Shown here one piece after another: positions 41,210 through 52,467 of a stretch of DNA of 64,000 nucleotides. The notes beneath the pieces are model-generated. The model worked only from the letters and a program-made list of their open reading frames with translations. It searched no databases and was not told where the DNA came from. Numbering within the stretch: the first letter of the stretch is position 1; each line of letters begins with the position of its first letter. A program made the position numbers and the translations under genes. Origin of the DNA: Ianthella basta (Eukaryota > Porifera > Demospongiae > Verongiida > Ianthellidae); assembly GCA_964019415.1 (NCBI GenBank), contig OZ025869.1, positions 4,652,765 through 4,716,764 on the forward strand, given 5' to 3'.

Positions 41210-42340
41210 GAGGGGATGGGTATTGACTTGCATTTTGACCTTGAACCTCGTTTGATTGTTTGGTATTATTTATTTAATCATGTACTACATGTCATAATGT
41301 GACGTGAATTAATCTGAATCCATCACTTTATCCATGTTGGTGAATATAGCTCCGCATACACTTCTAAAACAAGTATTTCGAGTTAAAAAAACTCGTGGGG
41401 CGCCGGGGCACCCTTGAACTCGAACTACTTGCTAACAACTTCCCTGTGTATGTTCAATAGTTCAAATAATTGGGTATGCAGCATTGCTGCTGGTGTGAAA
41501 GATACTTCACAATGCCATAGACTGGGGTTGCAAAGGTTTCAAGTCTCCAGACCAGGAAGTCATCCAGTGAAAGCACCCCTACCGAACTGTCAAAATGCTT
41601 TGCTGACACTTTTTAATTCACATAACATTCTGAATGAGCATGTACATGTTGCTTTGTGCCTGGAGGAGGAGTGTGCTGGCTAAGAAGGACACCCTAACTG
41701 GTAATGCCATGATTGGCTTTGTCTCCCATTGGCCAACGGGTCGTTTGACCTCTGTTGTATTTGGGGCTGTACCTCACAGGAGAATAGTTAGATAAGCTTT
41801 CTACTACAATACTATTATTTAAACATATTCTAGAAAGACTTTGCGTTCCTTGGGTACATGGCGAAATACAAAGAAAGATGATTATGAGCCTAGCAAACAG
41901 AGAGCGTCGAGCGCGGCCATTTTACAATGTACGTCAGTGATAATTGGAGCTGTATCTCGCACAGGAGTCTTTCGTTAGGCTTCTTATGAGTATCACTCTA
42001 TCAGCACATATTCTTGACCACATTTCGTTCGATTAAGATACGGCGAAACGCCATTAGAGATAATTTTAAGGTTTGTAAAGATTGCCGTGAGTGCTGCCAT
42101 TTGCAAAATGACAGAAATATATATACATATATATATACATACAAACATGAAGCCATACGAATACCTAAATCTGAAAACAATATAGGGGCGCCGAAGGCGC
42201 CCCAAAAATGTTCATGATAATTATTGTATACACAATGATTTGAAAATAACTACATACAGCAGACAAGTGGGCAGGGTATATAGTAATACATTACAAATAA
42301 AATTTCTAGCTACTAGTTACTGATTCTTTCAATCAGTATC
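41210..42340. other. No recognisable gene; G/C-rich hairpin near 42185
   Basis: A perfect small palindrome, GGGGCGCC-GAA-GGCGCCCC, lies at 42184-42202, and a related GGGGCGCCGGGGCACCC lies at 41397-41413. The interval could be a non-autonomous DNA element with decayed ends. An AT dinucleotide tract sits at 42117-42142. Confidence 0.3.
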
Positions 42341-42344
42341 ATTA

Positions 42345-42541
42345 TAATGTGCAATATGCCACCTGCGACACCTGTGGGTGTCCTCCACTGCCGCCTTGAG
42401 AGCCACCAGCAGAGCAATCTCCATTGGCAACACTGATCCCAATATTACTGATGGGCTGGTAGGCAGTTTGAATGGAGGTATGTTGATCCTGCTTTGGCTG
42501 GCTCACACTGGAAGTCAAACTTGTGAGAAATTGGATCCAGG
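42345..42541 (-). CDS. Possible terminal exon of an unidentified gene
   Basis: The minus strand has an excellent acceptor, CTCCTTCAATTCCTCCTTTAG, followed by WIQFLTSLTSSVSQPKQDQ, TSIQTAYQPISNIGISVANG, DCSAGGSQGGSGGHPQVSQV and AYCTL with a stop at 42342. The composition (Gln/Ser/Gly-rich) is like the tail of a transcription or chromatin factor. No domain is recognised and no upstream exon is identified. Confidence 0.35.
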
Positions 42542-42659
42542 CTAAAGGAGGAATTGAAGGAGAGAAGTTCGTGAAAAAAACAAGTGAACAAAAAGCAACC
42601 GCAGTGCAGAAGATACATTCGGTTGTTGCTGAAATACATATACATCTGGTCATCATTCA

Positions 42660-43330
42660 CAGTCCATAAATTTTCTTACACTGACCACATCTACATAACT
42701 CTATACAACGAGAGAGTGTGTGTGAGAAAGAGAGATGTAACAAGGAACAAAATTGACATATTGCTGATCTGAGATACTCAGTGATCAGCCTAATCACTGC
42801 TTCTTGTCACAACACACAATAAGACACTCCTAGCCGCAACTTTACAAGAGGAATTCATAAGCGAGAGATATTAATTACATTGTTTATTCGAGAATGTAAT
42901 GAGTATGCACACAAGTTCACCTGGTTTTGAAAAGATACTTCCAAAGTGAAAAGCACAAAGAAACAGCAGCACAGTTTACAAGCCGTCGTTTTAACACTAG
43001 CTAACCAAGTAGCTAGCTTGCTTTAAACATTAATCTCTACTAAATTCTTTGAAAGTTATATGAAGAAACAAAGGCCTCAAAAAAGCTTATAATCACTTGT
43101 TATTTAGCCACTAACTTTACTCGTAACTGCGATGCTGTACCAGTGTTACTTCAGACTGAAGGTGTAAGATTGAATGTAAATGGTCAACACATCTCTCTTT
43201 ACAGTGCTAGCTAGTCTTAGCTATAGTTATATAGTCAAGCTAATAGACTAGCTAGCTTAGTCCAAGAGCTAGCTAGCTAGTCTTAGCTATTGAGTAAAAC
43301 CACTATTACTTCGCGTTAGCCATTACAGTA
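42660..43330. other. No recognisable gene; AGCTAGCT-rich tract
   Basis: Bases 43195-43290 are dense in TAGCTAGC/CTAGCTAG words and partly self-complementary. Nothing else is recognised. Confidence 0.35.
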
Positions 43331-43454
43331 TAAAACCGACCGTACTAATAAACAATTCGGCCAAGAAGTGACCATCGTACACCTGTTACTACGCCGATAC
43401 AGACATTCTGGGCCGTGTAGCAGCACCGCTAAACAGCCCAATCAGCCATTTTAT

Positions 43455-43500
43455 CATTTGTTACGTCACACACGTGATGATTTGCCATGGAAACGGCCAG
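43455..43500. promoter_or_regulatory. Cluster of CRE-like, E-box and RFX-like motifs
   Basis: Within 45 bases: TTACGTCAC (CRE/ATF half-site with flank), CACGTG (palindromic E-box) and GCCATGGAAAC (RFX X-box half-site). These are vertebrate/insect consensus motifs, so the reading is an inference. It may mark a promoter serving the minus-strand exon at 42.5 kb or an unseen plus-strand gene. Confidence 0.25.
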
Positions 43501-43639
43501 CCTTGGAGGTGCAAGAAAATGGACACCTCACTGTCGAGTGGTGTGGAACTACTCTAGCGAAGATGTTGACAAAAAGCTGTTGATGCGAACAGAACTAGAA
43601 GCAGAAGACCAGGACACTGCTTGTGGGGATTGTCTGTAC

Positions 43640-44430
43640 TGATTTCATACGAGTTTAGGGAAGGTCTAAAGAATCCACGTGTCAACTATCAATAATTGTG
43701 CTGGTAACTTGAGAAGAGTTCCTTTGCGCTCATCGCCCAAGGGTGCGTCTGAGTGGCAAAGGTACTTCATTTACCCTCTCAGTAGCCATGATAGAGCCGT
43801 CACTTTATAGTACTATGACATCTGACGGCACTTTTTGCTTGAAAGACACCAATCATCTGTTTCTGTTGTCATTCCGCTAAGTGTGTTTTGGTAATGGTGA
43901 TGAGAGCAAAAAGAAACTGTGAATTTGCTGCTGGTTTCGGCAAGTGATGTGTAGGTTGTTGAATGGCTCCATTTCCTATTTTAACTTCTAAGGTTCTTGA
44001 AAGTGTAATTTAAATTCTGTGCTGAAGGCATCCAGCTTCAGGAGATCAATAATGGCTGTTCAATGAAGCTTATGATGTTAAAATTTGGTGGTATAAACCC
44101 TTCTTGTTGAAATTAATGTGATTTAAAGACAATGGGGCTGATCCCACTTAAAAGTAGTAGTTTAAAAGTGTTTCCAATATATTGTCTGCCATAATGTCAT
44201 CTGCCCTAGTTTGGACTGGCGTCCGATTGTCTTCTAGTTACTGGTGTTGAGTTGTTGGTATTGTACAGGCTGTTTTATCATTGCATCAGTGGATTGTATT
44301 ATACCTTACTGGCATTGAGATGGAATATGCAGGAAAGATCATCTTTGCTCATAGCTTATAAATTAGATGAGGAAGCCTGGATTGAGGCAATCTGTAATAG
44401 CATTTTTATGTATTCATGTATCAGAAATGT
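43640..44430. other. No recognisable gene
   Basis: AT-rich DNA with no motif-bearing frame and no copies elsewhere in the window. Confidence 0.3.
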
Positions 44431-44570
44431 GAAATTTAGATTAATATTAATGTTTGTTGAAGAACACTGGACAAAATGGTGTACATGGCATTTGTAGATT
44501 TACAGAAGGCGTATGATTAAGTGACACTGGTTACTCAGGACAAGTATCTAATGCAAAATGCATATGTATG
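44430..44570 (+). mobile_element. LINE reverse transcriptase scrap (motif A)
   Basis: The plus strand reads KMVYMAFVDLQKAYD followed by a stop. FVDLQKAYD is RT motif A, with the first catalytic Asp, of a non-LTR retrotransposon. Only some 40 codons can be followed. Confidence 0.6.
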
Positions 44571-44754
44571 TTGGTGAAAAACTGTAAAGCAGATAGACAT
44601 TCTAGCTGCATGTCTATGCTTGTGCAAAGCATCCCAAGCCCATCAGTAGATACATATAAAATTTGCCTCTGCTGGAACCACTGTGCAGAGAAGACTGTAA
44701 CTTTGCTAGCTAGCTAGTATAAGTGTCCTGTTCTTTGAAGTGCTGCAAATGGAA

Positions 44755-44932
44755 ATAGAGGGTGTCATTCTGTACATGTAGATGTACATTTTTAGGTCAT
44801 CTTGCATAGGCTATAGAGGGTGTCATTCTGTACATGTAGATGTACATTTTTAGGTCATCTTGCACAAGCTATAGAGGGTGTCATTCTGTACATGTAGATG
44901 CACATTTTTAGGTCATCTTGCACAAGCTTGTG
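44755..44932. repeat. 58-bp tandem repeat, three units
   Basis: GGTGTCATTCTGTACATGTA begins units at 44761, 44819 and 44877, with one to three differences between units. The unit contains the palindrome TGTACATGTAGATGTACA. Confidence 0.9.
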
Positions 44933-45109
44933 TCCATTTGAGTGCCTCCCTTGAGTCACAAGCATCACTATTGGTCCACGGTAACTCTAGGGTCCCTGTA
45001 TATTGGAATTTCATACAGCATTCTCAACTCAACTTCAAATTAATCATCTACGGAAGCATTGAATTTCTTATGAGGAGGTTTGCTAGCAAGGCTCAAACGC
45101 TATAGTGCT

Positions 45110-45870
45110 CAGAAATTAACTAGGATTGTTTGAGAGTTAGTATCCGGGCGGTAATAACATCCTCCATGCTGTTCTTGTGGCTGTTTCCTACATCCCATCT
45201 TCATTCCACATTGAGACTGCCATATTGTTTCTATAATTAAATTTAGGGTGCTGTGCAGTGGTAGTTGTTTCCGCCAATATTCTGGAAGGGCAGGTAACTG
45301 ATGCCTGCCTGGTTGATTTGCATAACCTTCCCCAACTCAACCAAAGGGTTCACTGGTGTTGACCCTGTTGACAATGTCCACCAAATCTCCCAGGTTTGGT
45401 GCATCTGGGTCCAGTGTCATTGTCATTATTAGTGGGCAGCTGACTTAGACGGGAAGGCCATAGCTGGGAGAGGTCCCTAGTCATGTAGGTTCCTTAGAGC
45501 CATTCCCCATTGCAAAGCCTTCTCTAGCAGACGGGCAGTGTAGTCTTGTCCCTTGCATTCTGTGTCCACCTGTGACCTTCTAGGTACTGACATTTTTGGG
45601 ACCAACGATGGAAACTTAAGCATGAGCCTAAGTGGTGACATGTACACTGATCATTCATGCAAGGTGCTCGAGTGCTACCAATGATTACTTGAGTGTACTT
45701 GTTGATCAACAGTCATCTGTAGTGGAGTGACATGATTTGACATGATTTACTTAGGTTAACAGCAAACTGTGTAGTGTTTCACACATACTGTGTTGTGTTG
45801 TGTTTTGTGCAGTGACAGCTTAACACCTCATTGACAGCTTATTATGGTTAGAATCAGTCAAACTGGTCAT
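45110..45870. other. No recognisable gene
   Basis: No motif-bearing frame is visible. The region ends at repeat M, which begins at 45877. Confidence 0.3.
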
Positions 45871-45876
45871 GCCAGT

Positions 45877-46216
45877 TGATGTGTGAACCAGACTCTATAC
45901 GAGACAGTAGATGTTAGACGCCATGGCCTACAACTTGCAAGGACACCGCATTGACTATAGGAAGTTAGTTAAGTGCCCTCTTCCAAGGGCGAAGAGGGTT
46001 CGCATTGGAAGAGGTAAACGAGCAGTCATGGTGGACGCTTTGCACGACTGTGCCAGTAGGAAATCTTCCATAGCTGGGGGAATATAGGATAGCTTCTTCC
46101 ATCCTCATCATCATCGCTCAGCAGAATAGAGACTGAGGCAGAACGTATACTTTTCTGCCATGTAAATGGGAGTAGCTGACCCAAGAGGCATTCTTAAAGA
46201 ATGAGTCTCTCTCAAT
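45877..46216 (+). repeat. Duplicated ~330-bp block M, copy 1 (possible first exon)
   Basis: Matches 52468-52795. The plus strand has ATG at 45922: MAYNLQGHRIDYRKLVKC, PLPRAKRVRIGRGKRAVMV, ALHDCASRKSS and a stop. The minus strand of copy 2 reads SAERCCDEWKKLSYIPPALE. The basic PRAKR.RIGRGKR stretch could be a nuclear localisation signal. The BEN-type sequence at 46261 follows. Confidence 0.45.
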
Positions 46217-46260
46217 GAGTCTCAATCAGTCTCAAGAATGAGTCATCTGTCGGCAGGAAG

Positions 46261-46590
46261 GTGGAGGTTGCGTGGGGCAAGACTAAGAATACCTACGATG
46301 CTGAAGTCGTACGTATAGGCGAAGTTCAAGATCCACCCACAGCCACCAGAGTTGAGGAGGATGCAGAGCCTTTCGCTTTTGAACTGGCAGCTCCGGCTCC
46401 ACAGTTCTCACTTGATGCAACCGGCAACTCCAGTACAGCCATTGCCAAGCCTTTTGGAGACACTGGCAGACATCAGAGACATGGTATCAGGTGTCGAGGC
46501 AAGGCTGGTGTCTCAGCTTGACTTACTGCACACAACGATATTAATGTCGCTTGCCTGTACATCGGACACTTTCTTGCAACATGTACCATA
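46261..46590 (+). CDS. Possible N-terminal part of a BEN-type protein
   Basis: After an AGGAAG boundary the plus strand reads VEVAWGKTKNTYDAEVVRIG, DPPTATRVEEDAEPFAFE and APAPQFSLDATGNSS. A second frame reads SLLETLADIRDMVSGVEARL and VSQLDLLHTTI, which looks like a coiled coil. V.V.WGK...Y.AEVV.IG followed by a coiled coil resembles the layout I recall for sponge BEN-domain proteins. The two frames overlap near 46455, so a frameshift or a short intron is needed. The DNA-binding domain itself is not here. Confidence 0.3.
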
Positions 46591-46859
46591 TGTATGTATG
46601 TATGACTCTGTGAATTATGATTATATGTAGGTTACAATTTTAAGTGTGGGAATTACCCACCTCTGTGATGGGGGGAATATGCATTGCTGCCTTTGCCAAG
46701 AGAAACTTCTGTGCGGTGCCTTTGAAGCAGAGGGAATTCTTTTTGGTTGGATGAGCAGCCTTTAAGAACATGGCTGCTATGATGGGGTCTACTAGTATCT
46801 CTCTCCTTCCAGTTACCAACATGAACTGTTTTGTCTTTGGCTGGTACTTCTGCCTGTGA

Positions 46860-47405
46860 CCTACCTGCCGTCCACAGCAGCACCTTTTGAGCATAATGCT
46901 CAATGTAGGTACTATCACATTCTGCATTGGGTGTCACGTCTTCACTGCTCTCCAACTGGTATTTTCTCACAATGTCCGCAATCTGTGATGCAAAGAAAGC
47001 ATCCACTTCTTCCTCATACCCTTCGAGGTGTAGGTTCCTGACAAGCTGCAAAGAACATGACATCCATGTATACATCCATATGTACACACATGTATACATA
47101 TGTACATATACATGCATATATGCATGCATGCATAGCTTGCTACAGAACCACTTCAATGTTGCATATTGTGGAATTACACAGTGAACAAGCATTTGCTGGA
47201 AAACACCCTCAAGTTGTGGAATGATGCTTTCGTCCATCTCCTGCATGCCTTTCTCATGGAATTGCTTACCTAGTCCAATTAGGTACACAATTCTGCCTGA
47301 CACTTGCCATTTGCACTTGCATTTGTTCAGCTAGTAGTGACACTTTAGCAGTCAGTAGTGGCTGGATACCTTTGCCTTCAGTGACGGTTTTGCACTGCTA
47401 AGCAA
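46860..47405 (-). CDS. Unidentified multi-exon gene
   Basis: Exons suggested by splice sites on the minus strand: one ending at 47273 with a strong GTAAGC donor, reading VTEGKGIQPLLTAKVSLLAE, QMQVQMASVRQN and CVPNWTR. The other (47049 to about 46868) follows a GTTCTTTGCAG acceptor and reads LVRNLHLEGYEEEVDAFFAS, QIADIVRKYQLESSEDVTPN and YIEHYAQKVLLWTAG, ending at GTAGGT. Between them the frame DESIIPQLEGVFQQMLVHC may be a third exon. The TACATATG-rich tract at 47055-47135 falls in the predicted intron. No family is recognised; the first part is likely coiled coil. Confidence 0.4.
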
Positions 47406-47639
47406 TGGCGCTTATTAACAGGGCGGCAAGAGATGGACACCAGGCAGCCAGCCTAGAATTATCCAAGGTTGCTGGCCTTCCTTTTTTTCCAACGCAAACA
47501 AGCATGTGTGCCTTGTTCCATTACGCTAAAGCTATCTTTTATGTGTTGCAAAATACTGTGGTTATGATAGCCTTATATGTATTTTACGTGATTCCCTGCT
47601 TCATGCAAATTGTGTGCTAAGCCTGTCAACCTTACATAT

Positions 47640-48060
47640 ATGGTACAGTCAGGAGTGCTGTGCATGCACTTCGCACGCATACCTCAGGTGCACTCTGCAG
47701 CTCAGGCACACCAAATAAAAGGAATAAGCACAGACTGGCTTGGGCTCACTAGCGTGCAGTAGCTCAACCTAGCTGCAGACATCATAGTTCTTTTTGCCAT
47801 AAGTGTCAGTTGTGTGCATTGCATCCCTTGCCATTCTCCACACATTCTGGGCAATGTGCAGCTGCCAGGCTGGGTATAGGCCAATATCTTAAGTTTTATA
47901 CAGCACACTACATAGCTTTAGCACACTAAGCCTAGAAAATGCTGGACTATTTCCACACAGGCACACATGCACCAGAGTTTGCCCTTGTGGCTGCGGCAAC
48001 AATATTACAGGAATGGATATTGTAGACAGAGGATTCCTGCATTTCCACTTTATGCCTATA
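47640..48060. other. No recognisable gene
   Basis: No motif-bearing frame on either strand; ends at the minisatellite array. Confidence 0.3.
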
Positions 48061-48930
48061 CTCTAGAACACTATTCTTTGGTAACTATGCTATTCCCTTA
48101 GGAAACTACTCTCTGGTGACGAAATGTTACCTTAAAACACTTCAGGCACTATTGAGTAGTGACTCCCTGGGAATCACTCTTTGGCAACTACTTGCCTTCT
48201 AGGCCACTACTCCTTAGAGAATACTATTTCTCTAGGACACTACTTCATGGTGACTGGTATCCATCTACGACACTATGGTGTCGAGATGTCAACTACTGTT
48301 ATCCTTGGACATTACTCACTGCCGACTATACACATCCATAAGACACTACACCCACTACCGGTGACTACTGCTCCCCTCCCTCTCCCTAGGAATTTACTCC
48401 TTGGCAACTAGGACACTACTCCCTGTGGACTACTGTCTCCCTAGGATACCACTGACTGGTGACTACTGTACCCCTAGAACATTTTGACTGTTACTATATA
48501 CCTGCCCCTTTAGGACACTATGGCTAATGACAACTATCCTCCTAGGACACTATTCATTGGCGACCACTTTCTCACTATAATACCCCCTTAAATGGTGAGT
48601 CCTGTTTACCATACCAAAAGCACAACTGACTCATGTGTACTGTTCCATTAGAAAACTGTAGTAATGATATTCACTAGGGAATACTGACTCCGGCGGACAC
48701 TATTAACACGCAGGAAATGTTGTCCCCCTCTAGGACACTGTTCACTAATGATTAGTGCCCTCCATAGAAGCCCCAATCTTTGGTGTATTTTGACCCATAG
48801 GATATACATACTGTTCACTAACGAATACTGTTGGACATGCACTATTCACAAGTGAATGTTGTCCCCCCTAGGACACTGTTCTCGTAGTGAATGCTCTCCC
48901 CTATTGATGCTGTTCTTCATCGATAAGGGA
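48060..48930. repeat. Degenerate ~31-bp minisatellite, array I (CTAGGACACTATTCATTGGTGACTACTGTCCCC type)
   Basis: The words TAGGACACTA or AGGACACTACTCC followed by TGGCGACTACTGT recur some 25 times with spacer lengths near 30-33 bp. Bases 48160-49100 are nearly identical to 56490-57430. The plus-strand frames here are repetitive His/Leu/Thr strings and not genes. Confidence 0.85.
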
Positions 48931-49279
48931 GAGATTGATACATATTTTCACTTCACTTTCCCTATCCATTAGTGCGGCAGATCTACTACGTTCCTCTGCT
49001 AGCTGCCCCTCTGCATTGAATGATAATATTGAGAAAGAGAATAATGAGAATGTTATAACAGCATTTGTACAGCTCCATCATTATGTACACAGTCAATTGC
49101 TCCACACAGAGAGTACTTGTCCGTAGAGCAGGCACAAGTGTGCAAGGAACAGCTAGATTGGGCTGACAGGTTGCTGGCAAACACAGGTGTGACTGGAGCA
49201 TTATAGAGTAGACAGACAGAGACAGACAGACACACACACACACACAACCACACGAAAGGCACCAATGTGTGCACACTCA

Positions 49280-50680
49280 AACAAGCCAAATCCACACATG
49301 CTTGCACACACACATCCCTGGACTACAACACATGGTACATATGCTCTGTTACCGGGCAATGCCAAAATGGCATCACCCACCCACCAATAAATAGTGCAAA
49401 GAAGTGAAGGTGTTGGCCCTGATTCTGCCACAGAAAATTGCCCACCAGCCAAGGAGGCTGCCCTGCACCGAACAACATTCAATTCCAGGCTCCGATTTGG
49501 AGTAAGCTAGCACTCTAGCTGTGTGGGCCCTTCCTCGGCCCCCAAACAAAAGTGAAACCATTGCTATTCAACCAGGTTCACCCTTGTGGTCCTTTGGGAT
49601 TCTCTGTTGTTATTATATCCTCTGGGGAGCCACGGTCCTCTTTGTCGACATGCATCCAGCTGCAGCTACTTCTACACATTTGCATGCACATCACAAGTAT
49701 CTGCCTGCTTGCTTGTTGCCCAATGTACACTCCCAGTATGTCCAAGTAGAGCATCAAATTCGAACATAGCCACCAGTGGCAGAAGCAAACAAAAAAGCAC
49801 ATTGCAAGCTGTTCCATTCAGTATTGTCTGCAGCTGACTAGTGAGTTATCATGGCTTACATGCACCAGTTGCATGTTAATTCATCTGAGTACGGAACTTT
49901 TAAACCAGCTGCCATAGCTTCAGATCTAGCTGCTCAGCTAAGCCATCTTTACACTCAATATGTCGACATTGACACTATTATCACTACCACACAAGTACAC
50001 AAGGACAACAAGAAAACAATATGAATGTGCTATGTTTCCACACATAATGCTGCGTGATATTGTATAGTGATAAAAAGAACTGGTGTTCATACATTGATAT
50101 TGACACTGACAGTTAGTTCAGTGTTTGTGCAGTGTGATATGTAATTCTCTTTCGCATTACGTATGTTGCTGAGAAGTAGAGATCAAGTGTGACAAACGCT
50201 CTCTAGATCACAGACTAAGTGACTCTGCATGGCAACAGGCAGCATGCAGGTTAATAAAAACAAGTGCTTAAAACAATGCCCAATTTTGTACATGCAAATG
50301 GCTTACGGAGCCCACACCTCCTCTGCTACCATGGCACCATGGCAGCCCCCCACTGGTGGGTTGTCTGCTAGCAGTCACCACCAAACAGTGCTCTGGACAA
50401 GGAGCCCCACAGCCCTTTCTAACTGAGTATACTGCACTGATGAGCCCCACAAAGGGCAAAACATTCACAGTGTGACTGTCTGCAGTTCTAGTGCTGTTGT
50501 GTAGACTGGCAGCACAATTACACTGAGCTGCACGCATGCAAGGATGTCTACTCGTGTTGCTGCATGGGCGTAAAATGCATTTGGTGCAGGTATGTACATT
50601 GGCCCCTCCACTGTGGACCAGTTTCCACTTACATTGCCCATGCATGCACTGTTTTGCTTGGCCAGAGGGCTGGGGCAGAA
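49280..50680. repeat. Segmental duplication S, copy 1
   Basis: Bases 49280-50665 match 58897-60285 almost base for base; 49655-50160 also match 54368-54905. The minus frame CFCHWWLCSNLMLYLDILG, QQASRQILVMCMQMCRSSCS and DIITTENPKGPQG is open in copies 1 and 3 but is unrecognised. The plus frames are open too. Neither shows motif support. Confidence 0.85.
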
Positions 50681-50849
50681 GGCCCAAAATCCCTGCTGAA
50701 TTTGCTCCCAGGGGGACGGCTTTAAGGAGGGCGCGTTGCGGGCGTGCACACGTGTCAATAACCGGAAGCAGTAACAAATCAAATTAACCGCAAGGTACAA
50801 AACTCAACAAGAATAATGCGCATCAGGCTAAGATGTCAACTAGGTAGCT

Positions 50850-51300
50850 AGCCAAATAGCTCCTGGCTGGAGCAGGCCCTGCAGCCGTAGCAGGGCCTGT
50901 GGCCAGCACTTGCGCCACCTGGCGCAGTGGCGCCACTTGGAATGGCGGTTCTGAAACCACGTCCAGATCACCCGGTCAGAAAGTCCCAGCTGCGCAGCTA
51001 GCCGGCCTCTTTGGCCTGCCGTCACATAGCCTTCTGGAGAAAACACCTTCTAACAGGGCCACCTGGGCCGGTGTGAACCTCGTCCTCTGGGCCCCTGGCA
51101 GCTGGTCCCGACTGCTGGGGCTGCAGGGTCTGCTGCTGGGTGACTGGCTGTTGCAGCTGCTGTCCCTGGTGTTCATCTGGTTGCTGCTGTTGACAGGGCT
51201 GCTGGCAGGTGACCTTGAAAATGGGCCCGGACTGCACCCCCAGGCCTGTTTGGCCGGCTCTGACTGTGAGCTCGAAGACTACGTTGCTGTTCATCTGGAG
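50850..51300 (-). pseudogene. Divergent homeodomain gene fragment
   Basis: Homeodomains are three-helix DNA-binding domains of about 60 residues. The minus strand reads AQRTRFTPAQVALLEGVF (51092-51040) in one frame. In the next it reads VFSPEGYVTAGQRGRLAAQL, GLSDRVIWTWFQNRHSKWRH (51046-50930). Aligned to the consensus this gives L16, F20, Y25, R31, L34, L38, L40, W48, F49, N51 and K55. Position 53, almost always Arg, is His. The frames need a one- or two-base change between E17 and F20. Upstream is a Gln-rich stretch in a third frame (CQQQQPDEHQGQQLQQPVTQ). After helix 3 the frame continues CARWRKCWPQALLRLQGLLQ to a stop. Two frame breaks suggest a pseudogene; homeodomains also occur in some transposon proteins. 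Confidence 0.6.
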
Positions 51301-51481
51301 ATCTCAGAGTTCTGCCTAGCTCCTCTACTCCCAACACTTTATGCCCCAAGGGCAGTCTCAAAGTGGTCTTCGAAGGCTTACCCGGTTAGAGAGCAGTTCT
51401 TGTAAGAGCTCCAGGAAGTTTGGTGGACACACCAGACTGTATAAAAAGCCAACTGCTAAGACTGATTATAGGCGTAGGAAC

Positions 51482-51550
51482 CATGGGGGCCAGGGGGGCC
51501 ATGCCCCCCCCCCCCCCCAGATTTCATAAAGGGGGACCGGGCCCCCATAG
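51482..51550. repeat. Poly-G/poly-C palindromic block
   Basis: GGGGGCCAGGGGGGCC, a run of 14 or more C, then GGGGGACCGGGCCCCC. Similar in style to 9480-9548 and likely the end of a dispersed element. Confidence 0.5.
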
Positions 51551-51685
51551 ATTTTTAGCCCTGTCTCACCTCTGTAATCTTTGATTTGGCTAGTAAGTGC
51601 TCAGGTCATCTCAGCAAAGCGTACAGAATGAGTCCACAGCATTTTCATTCAGATCGATAACCAAGAAACTGTTCAAGATTCCGTT

Positions 51686-51785
51686 TAGAGGCTTGCATGT
51701 GGAAGCCATTTTACTGGTTGCACAATTGACACTTGGCCTGAATATAATAGCCTGTGCGCTATCTGGCCTGCGCTAACTGTAGGAA
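51686..51785 (-). repeat. Second copy of the SET-like gene's 5' end
   Basis: Matches 55628-55727. It carries the upstream 60 bases, the ATG and the first ten codons (MASTCKPLNG) of the SET-like ORF, then diverges into unrelated sequence. Confidence 0.7.
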
Positions 51786-51879
51786 TGGGGATCCCCCTCA
51801 AGTTCCAATCGCAACAAAGAAACCAGTAAAACAACAAGCACGGGTTGCAACTTTGTCCACTATTTTAGGGTTAGGGTTA

Positions 51880-52340
51880 CAATGAGATCATGTGCCTGGG
51901 AAACATGGGAAGCAATCACCTCCTCATCCAGCCATTGTTCATCAAAACCATCTTTGTGAGTTTCACACAAATTGTGTGAAATGCAACAGCTTGTGACCAC
52001 AATTGACAAAAGTCAATACATACATCACTGCATTTGAGTAGCGGCCTGCATCTTCCCTATAGTCGGCTAAAAGCACAATCAACTACAGCGTGAGCTCTGC
52101 TGAGTTGATAATTGAACCGCCTCTGCCTATCACTTAAACCAGAACCAGTGTAGGGCTTCATTAGCCAGCTGAATAAAGATAGGCAGGATCTCCTAGAATG
52201 ACCACTGGTACACGCACACCAGAAATTTCGAATTGCTGAGAATGTATGCATCATGCATGCGTGCACTACCTGGCCATCCAATATAGGTGTTCATGAAAAG
52301 GTAATCATGGCATATGGAATTGTTCAGCTCATTTGCTCTG
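51880..52340 (-). pseudogene. PIF/Harbinger transposase remnant (HARBI1-like)
   Basis: The minus strand shows the block order of Harbinger nucleases across three frames: NSICHDYLFMNTYIGWPGSA (52325-52265, like Y.GwPGS.HD), then LFSWLMKPYTGSGLSDRQRR, FNYQLSRAHAVVDCAFSRL (52190-52057), then VVTSCCISHNLCETHKDGFD and EQWLDEEVIASHVS (52000-51900). WLMKPY....LS..Q..FN..LS.AR..VE.AFGRLK is diagnostic of HARBI1-type transposases. Two or more frameshifts make it inactive. A possible Myb-like accessory reading (AERCCDEWKKLSY) lies in block M just upstream. Confidence 0.75.
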
Positions 52341-52467
52341 CCACTCAACCTTTGAAGCGTTCAAGCATTAAATAAACGCTAGCGAAGAGGAATGCTGGGT
52401 GACAAGCAAATAACACACCAGAGCGCACTAGTATAGGCACCTAGTAAACGCCCAGTACCTTATTGTT

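Noticed and set aside
42120-42160. Possible TATA-type promoter
   Set aside because: It is an AT/ACAT dinucleotide tract with no gene start nearby.
46653-47303. 216-aa continuous minus-strand ORF
   Set aside because: It runs through a TACATATG-rich tract (47055-47135) that gives a low-complexity Met/Tyr/His/Val string; good splice sites on both sides mark this as an intron.
48159-48411. ORFs across the minisatellite arrays
   Set aside because: They are periodic translations of a tandem repeat with unit length not a multiple of three.
49201-49482. Cys-rich minus ORFs near 49.3 kb
   Set aside because: They read through CACACA repeats and are not kept in duplication S copy 3.
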